Shown here piece by piece: positions 1-5,771 of a stretch of 9,827 nt of DNA. A program made the translations under genes and the position numbers. The stretch's first letter is position 1; the number at the start of each line of letters is the position of its first letter. The notes under the pieces were generated by a model that worked only from the letters and a program-made list of their open reading frames with translations, was not told the DNA's origin and did no database searches. The DNA comes from CAYMRB01 sp964392615 (GTDB lineage Bacteria > Planctomycetota > UBA8108), in assembly GCA_964392615.1 (NCBI GenBank), contig CAYMRB010000386.1:1-9827 (forward strand), read 5' to 3'.

Positions 1-1311
1 GATCACTCGCTGCCACTCGTCGATGTCGAGATCCTGATCCGCGCCGGCAGCTACCTCGAGCGGACGGGCGATGAAGGGCTGATGGGGGCAGTCGGTTCGC
101 AGATGCGCTCCGGCGGAACGGCCAAGACGCCGCCGGACGAGTACGACGAGGAAGTCGACTTCCTCGCCGCGCGGATCTCCACGTCGATCGGCGGGACGCG
201 AGGTCAAGCGAGCCTCGACTGCCTGACGAAGGACCTCGACCGCGGGCTCGAGCTCTTCTTCGAGCTCCTCCGCACGCCCGGCTTCGACGGCGACCGGCTA
301 GAGGTCTGGCGCAGCCGTGTGCTACAGGATCTCGAGCGTCGCAACGACTCGACCGCGACGATCGAGTCGCGCGAGTGGAACCGTCTGCTGCGCGGTCCGA
401 ACGACTATCGCGGCGACCGACGCACGCGCGCGTCGATCGAGGCGATCACCCGTGAAAGCCTGCTCGCTGCGCACGGGCGGTACATCCACCCGCGCAACTT
501 CGTCATCGCCGTGTCGGGCGACGTCGCCGCGGACGATATCCTGAAGAAGCTCGAGAAACACCTCGCCGACTGGAAGTCGCCGTCGATCGACGAGGAGGGG
601 CCGAACAAGGTGCCGCCTTCGGGCGACTCGGCGCCGGCTGGCGTCTACCTCGTCGACAAGGACGTGAACCAGGGGCGCGTGACGATCGGCCAGACCGGCC
701 TGCAGCGCGACCATCCCGACTACCACGCCGTCCGCTTGATGAATCACATGCTCGGCGGCGGCGGATTCACGTCGCGCATCACGTCGCGAGTGCGCTCGGA
801 CGAGGGGCTCGCGTATACCGCGCGCAGCAGCTACTCGTTCGGCGTCTGGCACACGGGCAGCTTCCGCGTCGTGTTCCAGTCGAAGAGCCCGTCGGTCGCG
901 CAGGCGGCCGGGATCGTCCTCGAGGAGATCGAGCGCGTTCGCACCGAGAAGGTCGACCAGAAGGAGCTCGACGGCGCGATCAGCTACTACGTCAACGTCT
1001 TCCCGCGCAGTTTCGCGACCGCGTCGGCGATCGCGGGCACCTTCGCGGGCGACGAGCTCACAGGGCGCAGCGAGGAGTTCTGGACGACCTTCCGCGACAA
1101 GATCCGCGCGGTGACGGTCGACGACGTCCAGCGCGTCGCGGAGGAGCACTTGCACCCGGAGAGCATGATCCTTCTCATGGTCGGGAACTCGAAGGACATC
1201 CAGGCGGGTAACCCGGACAAGCCGGAGTACTCGGTGAAGAAGCTCGCGGGCGACCGCGCGATCACATCGATTCCGCTGCCGGATCCCGAGTCCCTCGAAT
1301 ACGGCAACTGA
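1..1311 (+). CDS. M16-family (insulinase-like) protein, non-catalytic subunit type; 5' end cut by window edge
   Basis: The reading frame is open from base 1 and ends in TGA at 1309-1311, giving 436 visible residues. The missing N-terminus should hold an export signal and the first beta strands, probably a few dozen residues. M16 proteins are paired alpha/beta chambers that degrade peptides. The N-terminal repeat normally carries the zinc motif HxxEH, just after a Gly-Leu-Ala and before a 'GT'. Here that place (76-120) reads GLMGAVGSQMRSGGT, with no His or Glu. The C-terminal hallmark is present: GGGGFTSR at 754-777, then Arg at 793 and GLAY ending at Tyr 814, the substrate-binding Arg/Tyr pair. 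I infer a catalytically dead partner of an active M16 subunit, probably encoded just upstream. The C-terminus (IPLPDPESLEYGN) fits planctomycete-type members. The glycosylasparaginase gene follows after 58 bases on the same strand, so the two could be co-transcribed. Confidence 0.88.
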   Translation, partial: DHSLPLVDVEILIRAGSYLERTGDEGLMGAVGSQMRSGGTAKTPPDEYDEEVDFLAARISTSIGGTRGQASLDCLTKDLDRGLELFFELLRTPGFDGDRLEVWRSRVLQDLERRNDSTATIESREWNRLLRGPNDYRGDRRTRASIEAITRESLLAAHGRYIHPRNFVIAVSGDVAADDILKKLEKHLADWKSPSIDEEGPNKVPPSGDSAPAGVYLVDKDVNQGRVTIGQTGLQRDHPDYHAVRLMNHMLGGGGFTSRITSRVRSDEGLAYTARSSYSFGVWHTGSFRVVFQSKSPSVAQAAGIVLEEIERVRTEKVDQKELDGAISYYVNVFPRSFATASAIAGTFAGDELTGRSEEFWTTFRDKIRAVTVDDVQRVAEEHLHPESMILLMVGNSKDIQAGNPDKPEYSVKKLAGDRAITSIPLPDPESLEYGN

Positions 1312-1356
1312 GACGCGACGCGACACCGAGCCGGTTCCGCGGCCAGCGCACGGAGC

Positions 1357-1365
1357 GAGGAGAGA
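1357..1365 (+). promoter_or_regulatory. Ribosome binding site of the glycosylasparaginase gene
   Basis: GAGGAGAGA lies just upstream of the ATG at 1370, with its GGAG core 7 bases from the start. It is a strong Shine-Dalgarno match and fixes the start codon, which also gives a complete Tat signal. Confidence 0.75.
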
Positions 1366-1369
1366 CTGG

Positions 1370-2470
1370 ATGAAGAGCCTCAGCAGACGATCGTTTCTCG
1401 CCGCGTCGGCCGCCCTGGGCGCCAGCGGCTGCAGTGCGGTGCCGGAGATCCTGGCCGCGGAACCGGAACCGCTCGTACGCGTCGCGGATCTCGCGCCGCC
1501 GTCGCATCCGGTGTCGATCTCCAGCGGCAACGGACTGCGGTCGACGGCGAAGGCCGTCGAGATGATGGCCGCGGGCGACGACACGCTCGAGGCTGTCATC
1601 TCCGGCGTCAACATCGTCGAAGCCGACCCGAACGACATGTCGGTCGGCTACGGCGGCCTGCCGAACGAGGAGGGCGTCGTCGAGCTCGACTCGTGCTGCA
1701 TGCACGGGCCGAGCTACAACGCCGGCTCGGTCGCGTCGATTCGCGACATCAAGCTGCCGTCACGCGTCGCCCAGCTCGTGCTGGCGCGCACCGATCACGT
1801 CATGCTGGTCGGTGAAGGCGCCCGACGCTTCGCGCTCGCGCACGGTCTCCCGGCGGAGAACCTGCTGACCGACAAAGCGCGCCAGCGGTGGCTGCGCTGG
1901 AAGGAGAAGCTGTCGGACCGCGACGACTGGCTGACGCCGGAGGAGGCGAAGGCCGGCGGTGCGGCTCGCGTCACACCGAGCGACGACGCCGAGGAGGAGC
2001 GACCGACGGGGACGATCACGTGCCTCGGAGTCAATCCGAAGGGCGAAGTGTCCGGCGTCACGACGACGAGCGGGCTCGCGTTCAAGGTGCCGGGTCGCAT
2101 CGGTGACTCGCCGATCATCGGCGCGGGCCTCTATGTCGACAACGAGGTCGGCGCGGCGGGCGCGACGGGTCGCGGCGAGGCGGTCATCATCTCGTCCGGC
2201 TCGCGCATCGTCGTCGAGAACATGCGCCGCGGAATGCACCCGAAGGACGCGGTGCTCGACGTGCTGCGACGCATCGTCCACCAGACGGTCGACCCGCGGC
2301 TGCGCAACGAGCAAGGCCGCCCGGCGTTCGAGGTCGTCCTCTACGCGCTGCGCAAGGACGGCGTCCACGCAGCGGGAGCGATCTTCTCCGGACGCCAGTA
2401 CGCGTTCGGCGACGGGGAGAAGAACGAGCGTGCCGACTGCGTGTACCTGTTCGAGAAGAAGGCCGACTGA
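1370..2470 (+). CDS. N4-glycosylasparaginase / type-2 asparaginase family (Ntn hydrolase), Tat-exported
   Basis: The 366-residue protein belongs to the T2 Ntn-hydrolase family, whose members split the Asn-sugar amide bond or related aspartyl amides after self-cleavage into two chains. The N-terminus has a twin-arginine signal (SRRSFL, residues 5-10), a hydrophobic stretch and Cys21 after ASG, a possible weak lipobox. The self-cleavage site is Gly214-Thr215 in TGTITCLG, so Thr215 is the predicted nucleophile. It follows a charged, low-homology linker (about 176-213), as is usual in the family. The beta chain has TTTSG (231-235), the binding motif PGRIGDSPIIGAG (241-253) and ATGRGE (265-270). 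Length fits a bacterial enzyme plus signal peptide. Substrate (glycoasparagine or isoaspartyl peptide) cannot be settled from motifs, but resemblance is closest to glycosylasparaginases. A Tat signal implies folding in the cytoplasm before export. Its 3' end converges on the mini-dockerin operon, with 13 bases between the stop codons and no hairpin there. Confidence 0.92.
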   Translation: MKSLSRRSFLAASAALGASGCSAVPEILAAEPEPLVRVADLAPPSHPVSISSGNGLRSTAKAVEMMAAGDDTLEAVISGVNIVEADPNDMSVGYGGLPNEEGVVELDSCCMHGPSYNAGSVASIRDIKLPSRVAQLVLARTDHVMLVGEGARRFALAHGLPAENLLTDKARQRWLRWKEKLSDRDDWLTPEEAKAGGAARVTPSDDAEEERPTGTITCLGVNPKGEVSGVTTTSGLAFKVPGRIGDSPIIGAGLYVDNEVGAAGATGRGEAVIISSGSRIVVENMRRGMHPKDAVLDVLRRIVHQTVDPRLRNEQGRPAFEVVLYALRKDGVHAAGAIFSGRQYAFGDGEKNERADCVYLFEKKAD

Positions 2471-2483
2471 GCCATCCAGAAGC

Positions 2484-2885
2484 TCACTCGCACGCCGGAA
2501 ACGACTCGCAGCCGAGGCCGTCGGGCGTCGGGTCCGGGCCGCAATCACCCGGGCCGTAGACGGGCGCGCTCGGCGTCGGGGGCGGCGGCTCTGGGCCGCC
2601 CATGAACAGCCAGTTGAGCAGGTAGATCACGTCTCCTACGGAGCCGACCACGCTGCCATCGTCATTGACGTCGGCCGCGGCCATGCAGGTCGGCAAGCAG
2701 CCGAGCCAGAGGAAGTTGCAGCCCAGAATCGTGAGGGCATCGCTGATATCGATGACGCCGTCGGCGTTCATGTCGCCCCGGACGAAGTGGGGCTCGGGCG
2801 GCGTCTCGCCGGAGCCGACGGTCGATGGGCCGAGCGCAGAGACATGGACGACGGCCACGAGCACGAGAGCGATCGACATACGCAT
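2484..2885 (-). CDS. Mini-dockerin secreted protein A (third gene of tandem trio)
   Basis: The 133-residue secreted protein has a signal peptide (hydrophobic core IALVLVAVVHVSAL, residues 5-18), one dockerin-like pair of calcium loops, a proline linker and a short Cys-containing tail. No catalytic domain is present. Loop 1 is a canonical 12-residue EF-hand loop, DMNADGVIDISD (38-49). Loop 2 (72-85) starts DVNDDG but is 14 residues long, two more than canonical. The helix after it ends NWLFMGG, then PEPPPPTPS (98-106) and a tail ending CESFPACE. Cysteines are at 56, 63, 67, 115, 126 and 132, so three disulfides are possible. In planctomycetes such modules usually sit at the C-terminus of large secreted proteins, where they bind Ca2+ and may mediate attachment. 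A free-standing module is unusual. It starts 27 bases after the stop of its upstream paralogue. The binding partner is unknown. Confidence 0.85.
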   Translation of the reverse strand: MRMSIALVLVAVVHVSALGPSTVGSGETPPEPHFVRGDMNADGVIDISDALTILGCNFLWLGCLPTCMAAADVNDDGSVVGSVGDVIYLLNWLFMGGPEPPPPTPSAPVYGPGDCGPDPTPDGLGCESFPACE

Positions 2886-2894
2886 GCTAGCGGA

Positions 2895-2901
2895 CTCCTT
2901 T
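2895..2901 (-). promoter_or_regulatory. Ribosome binding site of mini-dockerin A
   Basis: On the minus strand AAAGGAG lies exactly 9 bases before the ATG (2885-2883). The same 9-base spacing is kept in the two paralogues, which supports all three start choices. Confidence 0.7.
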
Positions 2902-2912
2902 CGTCGCGAGGC

Positions 2913-3314
2913 TCACTCGCACGCCGGAAACGATCGGCACCAGAGGCCGCCGGGCGCCGGATTCGGACCGCAGTCGCCGATGCCGTAGGTCAGCGAGCTC
3001 GGTGTCGGCGGCGGCGGCGCGGAGCCGCCCAGGAAAAGCCAATGGAGCAGGTAGATCGCGTCTCCTACCTGGCCGATCACCACGCCATCGCCGTTGACGT
3101 CGGCCGCGGCAAGGCACGCCGGCGCGCAGCCATCCCAGAGGAAGGTACAGCCCAGCGCCGAGTGAACGTCGCTGATATCGACGACCCCGTCCGCGTTCGC
3201 ATCACCCCGGACGAACCAGACCTCGGGCTGCGGTTCGCCGGAGCCGACGGGCGATGGACCGAGCGCAGACACATGGACGACGGCCACAAGGACGAGAGCG
3301 ATCGAAGTGCGCAC
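2913..3314 (-). CDS. Mini-dockerin secreted protein B (second gene of tandem trio), GTG start
   Basis: Paralogue of protein A with the same length, 133 residues. I place the start at GTG 3314-3312 (VRTSIALVLV...). This aligns residue for residue with A and leaves an SD-like AAAGGGG 9 bases upstream. An in-frame GTG at 3338 would add eight residues (MKRKGLST) but would put the SD inside the gene and has no paralogue support. The module has loop 1 DANADGVVDISD (38-49) and a 14-residue loop 2 starting DVNGDG (72-85), then HWLFLGG, a PPPPTPS linker and a tail ending CRSFPACE. Cysteines are at the same six positions as in A (56, 63, 67, 115, 126, 132). The signal peptide is nearly identical to A's at DNA level, so A and B look like the younger duplicates of the trio. 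The gene starts 24 bases after the stop of paralogue C, so the three are probably one transcript. Role unknown; probably a calcium-stabilised binding module. Confidence 0.84.
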   Translation of the reverse strand: MRTSIALVLVAVVHVSALGPSPVGSGEPQPEVWFVRGDANADGVVDISDVHSALGCTFLWDGCAPACLAAADVNGDGVVIGQVGDAIYLLHWLFLGGSAPPPPTPSSLTYGIGDCGPNPAPGGLWCRSFPACE

Positions 3315-3318
3315 GGTG

Positions 3319-3331
3319 GAAAGCCCCTTTC
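3319..3331 (-). promoter_or_regulatory. SD-containing inverted repeat upstream of mini-dockerin B
   Basis: The mRNA strand reads GAAAG-GGG-CTTTC, a perfect 5-bp dyad that contains the AAAGGGG Shine-Dalgarno element (3324-3330), which lies 9 bases before the GTG start. It could form a small hairpin hiding the SD. A comparable, stronger dyad covers the SD of paralogue C. Structure is predicted by eye only. Confidence 0.35.
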
Positions 3332-3338
3332 GTTTCAC

Positions 3339-3731
3339 TCAGAGACACGGAGGAAACGACTCGCAGTCGAAGGAGTCGTCCGTCGGGTCGATACCGCAAT
3401 CGCCGATGGCGTACGTCGGAGTGCTCGGTGTCGGCGGCGGTGGCTCGTGGCCTCCGAGGAACAGCCACACGAGCGTGTAGACGATGTCGGTGATATCGTA
3501 TTGTCCGCTGTCGTCGGCATCGGCGGCGTCGAGACACTCGGGCTGACAACCCAAGCAGAGGAACAGAAAGAACAGCGACCTCTGGGCGTCGCTGATGTCG
3601 ACGACGCCGTCGGCGTTCGAATCGCCCCGAACGAAGGTCGGCGGCGACGGCTCGCCGGAACCGACGGTCGAGATGCCGAGCGGAGAGACATGAAGGACAG
3701 CCACGAGGACGAGAGCGATCGACGTGCGCAT
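3339..3731 (-). CDS. Mini-dockerin secreted protein C (first gene of tandem trio)
   Basis: The 130-residue secreted protein has signal peptide MRTSIALVLVAVLHVSPL and one dockerin-like module. Both calcium loops have canonical 12-residue spacing: DSNADGVVDISD (37-48) and DADDSGQYDITD (71-82). The helix ends VWLFLGG, followed by EPPPPTPS and a tail ending CESFPPCL. Six cysteines are at 59, 62, 66, 112, 123 and 129. The first is one helical turn later than in paralogues A and B when the sequences are aligned on ISDA/ISDV. This copy keeps the usual family spacing in loop 2, so it may resemble the ancestral form. It is the promoter-proximal gene of the trio, and its start lies 36 bases from the divergent lipoprotein gene. 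The start is supported by SD-like AGGGG placed as in the paralogues. I see no enzymatic motif. Function unknown beyond likely Ca2+ binding outside the cytoplasmic membrane. Confidence 0.85.
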   Translation of the reverse strand: MRTSIALVLVAVLHVSPLGISTVGSGEPSPPTFVRGDSNADGVVDISDAQRSLFFLFLCLGCQPECLDAADADDSGQYDITDIVYTLVWLFLGGHEPPPPTPSTPTYAIGDCGIDPTDDSFDCESFPPCL

Positions 3732-3733
3732 GG

Positions 3734-3749
3734 CGACAGGCCCCTGTCG
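3734..3749. repeat. Perfect 16-base dyad between divergent genes, covering the SD of mini-dockerin C
   Basis: CGACAGG-CC-CCTGTCG is a perfect 7+7 inverted repeat with a 2-base centre. It lies in the 36-base gap between the starts of mini-dockerin C (minus) and the hydrolase lipoprotein (plus). On the minus-strand mRNA it can fold as a 6-bp stem with GGGC loop that sequesters the AGGGG SD. As DNA it could be a repressor operator. Both readings are inference. Confidence 0.5.
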
Positions 3750-3756
3750 TGTCGGC

Positions 3757-3761
3757 AGGAG
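3757..3761 (+). promoter_or_regulatory. Ribosome binding site deciding the start of the hydrolase lipoprotein
   Basis: AGGAG lies 6 bases before GTG 3768 and 9 bases before TTG 3771. No ATG is available in frame near the signal peptide, so one of these two non-ATG codons is the start. Confidence 0.6.
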
Positions 3762-3767
3762 AAAGCG

Positions 3768-5390
3768 GTGTTGCGTGCCAGGCTACGGCTCGAGGGACGA
3801 TTTCGCCAGTGCGAATGTCTTCGCCCCTGGGCCCGCATCGCGGCCGCGCTGACGCTCACCCTGCTGCCGTTGGCCGGCTGCACGACCTACGAGCACGTGC
3901 CCGCCGAGAACATCGCGATGTTCAACAAGCGGGGTCGCCCGGTCGACCCGGTGCCCGAGTCCGGCAACACGCACTGGACGTTCGGGAACTACGAGGAGAT
4001 GGACGACGCCGAGTTCGACCGCTACCTCGACCGCATGTTCCGCCGCCTCGACGCGTGGACCGACGAGCGCCGCCAGCGCGATCCGACCGCGAAGCGCCGC
4101 GTGCTGATCTTCATCCACGGCGGTCTGAACACGCCGTCCGGCACGGTCGGCCGGGCCGTCGAGCTCGCGCCGCAGATCGAGGCCGACGGCTACTACCCGA
4201 TCTTCATCAATTGGCGCTCATCGCTCGCAGCGAGCTATTGGGATCACCTGTGGCGCATCCGTCAGGGGCAGGATCTCTACCCGTGGGGCACGGTGATGGC
4301 GCCGTACTACCTCGCGGCCGACCTCGTGCGCGGCATCGCGCGTCTCCCGAAGACCGCCTATTTCCAGCTGACGAACCTGTGGGATCTCCACATCGCGCAG
4401 ATCTACCGCGCGCTGCCGCTCGACCGCGTGCCCGGAACGGACTTCGTCGATACGGTGATCACCACGATGCGCGAGGAGCTCGGCTCCGTCGCGCCGCACG
4501 ACGTGTCGCGCGTGCTCCAGCGGCGATATCAGCAGAGGCGCGATCAGTGGACGGGGCAGCACCCCGACGCGATCGCCGTCGTCGAGGGCATCGACCGGCG
4601 CGAATGGAGCGACAAGCTCTGGCCGTGGTTCACCTACACCGTGACGCTGCCGACGAAGCTCGTGTCAGCCATCGGGATCGACGCGACCGGCGACAGCGCG
4701 TGGGACAGCATGCTGCGGGGCGTGCGCATTCTGTTCAACGCCGAGGAGGATTTTCGTCAGACGACGCCGGATGTCGTGCCCTCGGGCGGCCTGTCGAGGT
4801 TCATGCGTCGCTTCCGCGCCGAGTACGCCGAGAACTCGGATGAGTGGGAGATCACGCTCGTCGGCCACAGCATGGGGACGATCGTGCTGAACCAGCTCGT
4901 GCGCGAGTTCCAGGACATCCGCTACGACAACCTGGTCTACATGGCGGCGGCCTGCTCGCTCCGCGACTACCACGACACGATGTTCCCGTATCTGCGCAGC
5001 GAGGAGGGGGACAAAACCGAGCTCTACCACCTGACGCTTCACGAGCAGGCAGAGGACGGCGAGCAGAGCGTGCAGATCCTCGGTCTCGATCCCGCGATCC
5101 GCGGATCGCTGCTCATCTGGATCGACAGCCTCTTCGAAAACCCGAAGACGCGGCTCGACCTGACGCTCGGGCGCTACGTCAACCTGATGACGGCCGTCCA
5201 CAACACGCCACGCGAACTCTGGTCGCGCATCCACATCAAGTCATTCGACGTCGGCGATCACCTCAACGCGGACGGCGTGATGCACCACCCGCAGAGGCAC
5301 GGCGACTTCACCGTCGCGCGCTTCTGGCGACGCGAGTTCTGGGAACCGGACGGGCTGATTCCGAAGCAATCTCCCCCTTGCACGCCATGA
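3768..5390 (+). CDS. Alpha/beta-hydrolase lipoprotein with a large insertion before the nucleophile
   Basis: Predicted 540-residue lipoprotein. The signal has a long Arg-rich n-region, hydrophobic IAAALTLTLLPLAG (24-37) and a canonical lipobox ending at Cys38. The frame stays open far upstream, but only as the antisense of the mini-dockerin genes. GTG 3768 (or TTG 3771) is the sensible start because AGGAG precedes it. Hydrolase marks are strand-plus-oxyanion motif VLIFIHGG (His117-Gly119), nucleophile elbow ITLVGHSMG with Ser368, and a late His511 in RHGDF as the likely catalytic His. The acid is not assigned. About 250 residues separate the HGG motif from Ser368, far more than the usual 60-100. 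This insert is rich in Trp and Tyr and may form a lid or membrane-contact domain. Esterase, lipase or thioesterase activity is inferred and the substrate is unknown. The gene diverges from the mini-dockerin operon and overlaps the MazG-like gene by ATGA. Confidence 0.82.
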   Translation: MLRARLRLEGRFRQCECLRPWARIAAALTLTLLPLAGCTTYEHVPAENIAMFNKRGRPVDPVPESGNTHWTFGNYEEMDDAEFDRYLDRMFRRLDAWTDERRQRDPTAKRRVLIFIHGGLNTPSGTVGRAVELAPQIEADGYYPIFINWRSSLAASYWDHLWRIRQGQDLYPWGTVMAPYYLAADLVRGIARLPKTAYFQLTNLWDLHIAQIYRALPLDRVPGTDFVDTVITTMREELGSVAPHDVSRVLQRRYQQRRDQWTGQHPDAIAVVEGIDRREWSDKLWPWFTYTVTLPTKLVSAIGIDATGDSAWDSMLRGVRILFNAEEDFRQTTPDVVPSGGLSRFMRRFRAEYAENSDEWEITLVGHSMGTIVLNQLVREFQDIRYDNLVYMAAACSLRDYHDTMFPYLRSEEGDKTELYHLTLHEQAEDGEQSVQILGLDPAIRGSLLIWIDSLFENPKTRLDLTLGRYVNLMTAVHNTPRELWSRIHIKSFDVGDHLNADGVMHHPQRHGDFTVARFWRREFWEPDGLIPKQSPPCTP

Positions 5391-5758
5391 GCGAACAGCC
5401 GAGACACGACGAGACGTCCACCGTCGGCGATCTGCGACGCGACGTCGCCCGCTTCGTCGACGAGCGCGACTGGCGGCAATTCCACGACGCGAAGAACCTC
5501 ACCGCCTCGATCGCGATCGAGGCGGCGGAGCTGATGGAGCACTTCCAGTGGGTGCGCAGCGACGAGGTCGACGCGCACCTGCGTGCCCCCGGCGTGCGGG
5601 ACGCGGTCCGTGACGAGCTGGCGGACGTGCTGAGCTACGCGCTGTCGCTCGCCAATGCGCTCGACATCGACGTGACGACCGCGGTGCGCGAGAAGCTCGC
5701 CAAGAACGCGCGCAAGTATCCGGCGGAGGACTACCGCGGGCGCTGGCGGGCCGAATGA
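5387..5758 (+). CDS. MazG-like nucleotide pyrophosphohydrolase (RS21-C6/DCTPP1-like)
   Basis: The 123-residue protein is an all-alpha NTP pyrophosphatase that would hydrolyse a non-canonical or surplus (d)NTP to the monophosphate plus pyrophosphate in the cytoplasm. Visible marks are FVDERDWRQFHDAKNL (residues about 20-35), typical of the RS21-C6 branch, and the metal-binding pattern ExxE ... ExxD: IEAAELMEHFQW, then DELADVLSYAL. The conserved KLAKNARKYP near the C-terminus also fits. Length matches single-domain family members. The start is ATG 5387, whose ATGA overlaps the TGA of the upstream lipoprotein. No SD is visible in the preceding bases (GAAGCAATCTCCCCCTTGCA), so translation is probably coupled to the upstream gene. 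The frame is open further upstream, but that extension is a shadow of the hydrolase gene. dCTP or modified nucleotides are plausible substrates; specificity cannot be read from sequence. Confidence 0.9.
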   Translation: MSEQPRHDETSTVGDLRRDVARFVDERDWRQFHDAKNLTASIAIEAAELMEHFQWVRSDEVDAHLRAPGVRDAVRDELADVLSYALSLANALDIDVTTAVREKLAKNARKYPAEDYRGRWRAE

Positions 5759-5771
5759 TCGGAGAACGTCT

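Noticed and set aside
322..1638. Minus-strand open frame across the M16 and glycosylasparaginase genes.
   Set aside because: Arg-rich shadow translation; both real genes on the plus strand are well supported.
1760..2548. Minus-strand open frame across the glycosylasparaginase gene.
   Set aside because: Arg/Ala-rich with no motifs. It runs through the convergent gene end and overlaps mini-dockerin A.
3315..3338. Upstream GTG start for mini-dockerin B.
   Set aside because: It would add eight residues absent from both paralogues and bury the conserved SD position.
2484..3731. Cellulosome-type assembly based on the dockerin modules.
   Set aside because: No cohesin or glycosidase is in the window, and planctomycete dockerin-like modules are not shown to build cellulosomes.
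1959..3767. Very long open frame in phase with and upstream of the hydrolase lipoprotein.
   Set aside because: It is Arg/Ala-rich, antisense to the mini-dockerin genes and overlaps the glycosylasparaginase in another frame. The lipobox and AGGAG place the real start at 3768.
3749..4843. Alternative plus frame over the hydrolase lipoprotein.
   Set aside because: Arg/Pro/Ala-rich shadow; the hydrolase frame has lipobox, HGG and GHSMG.
4844..5386. In-frame upstream extension of the MazG-like protein.
   Set aside because: The extension is a shadow of the hydrolase gene. Family length and the ATGA overlap support the start at 5387.
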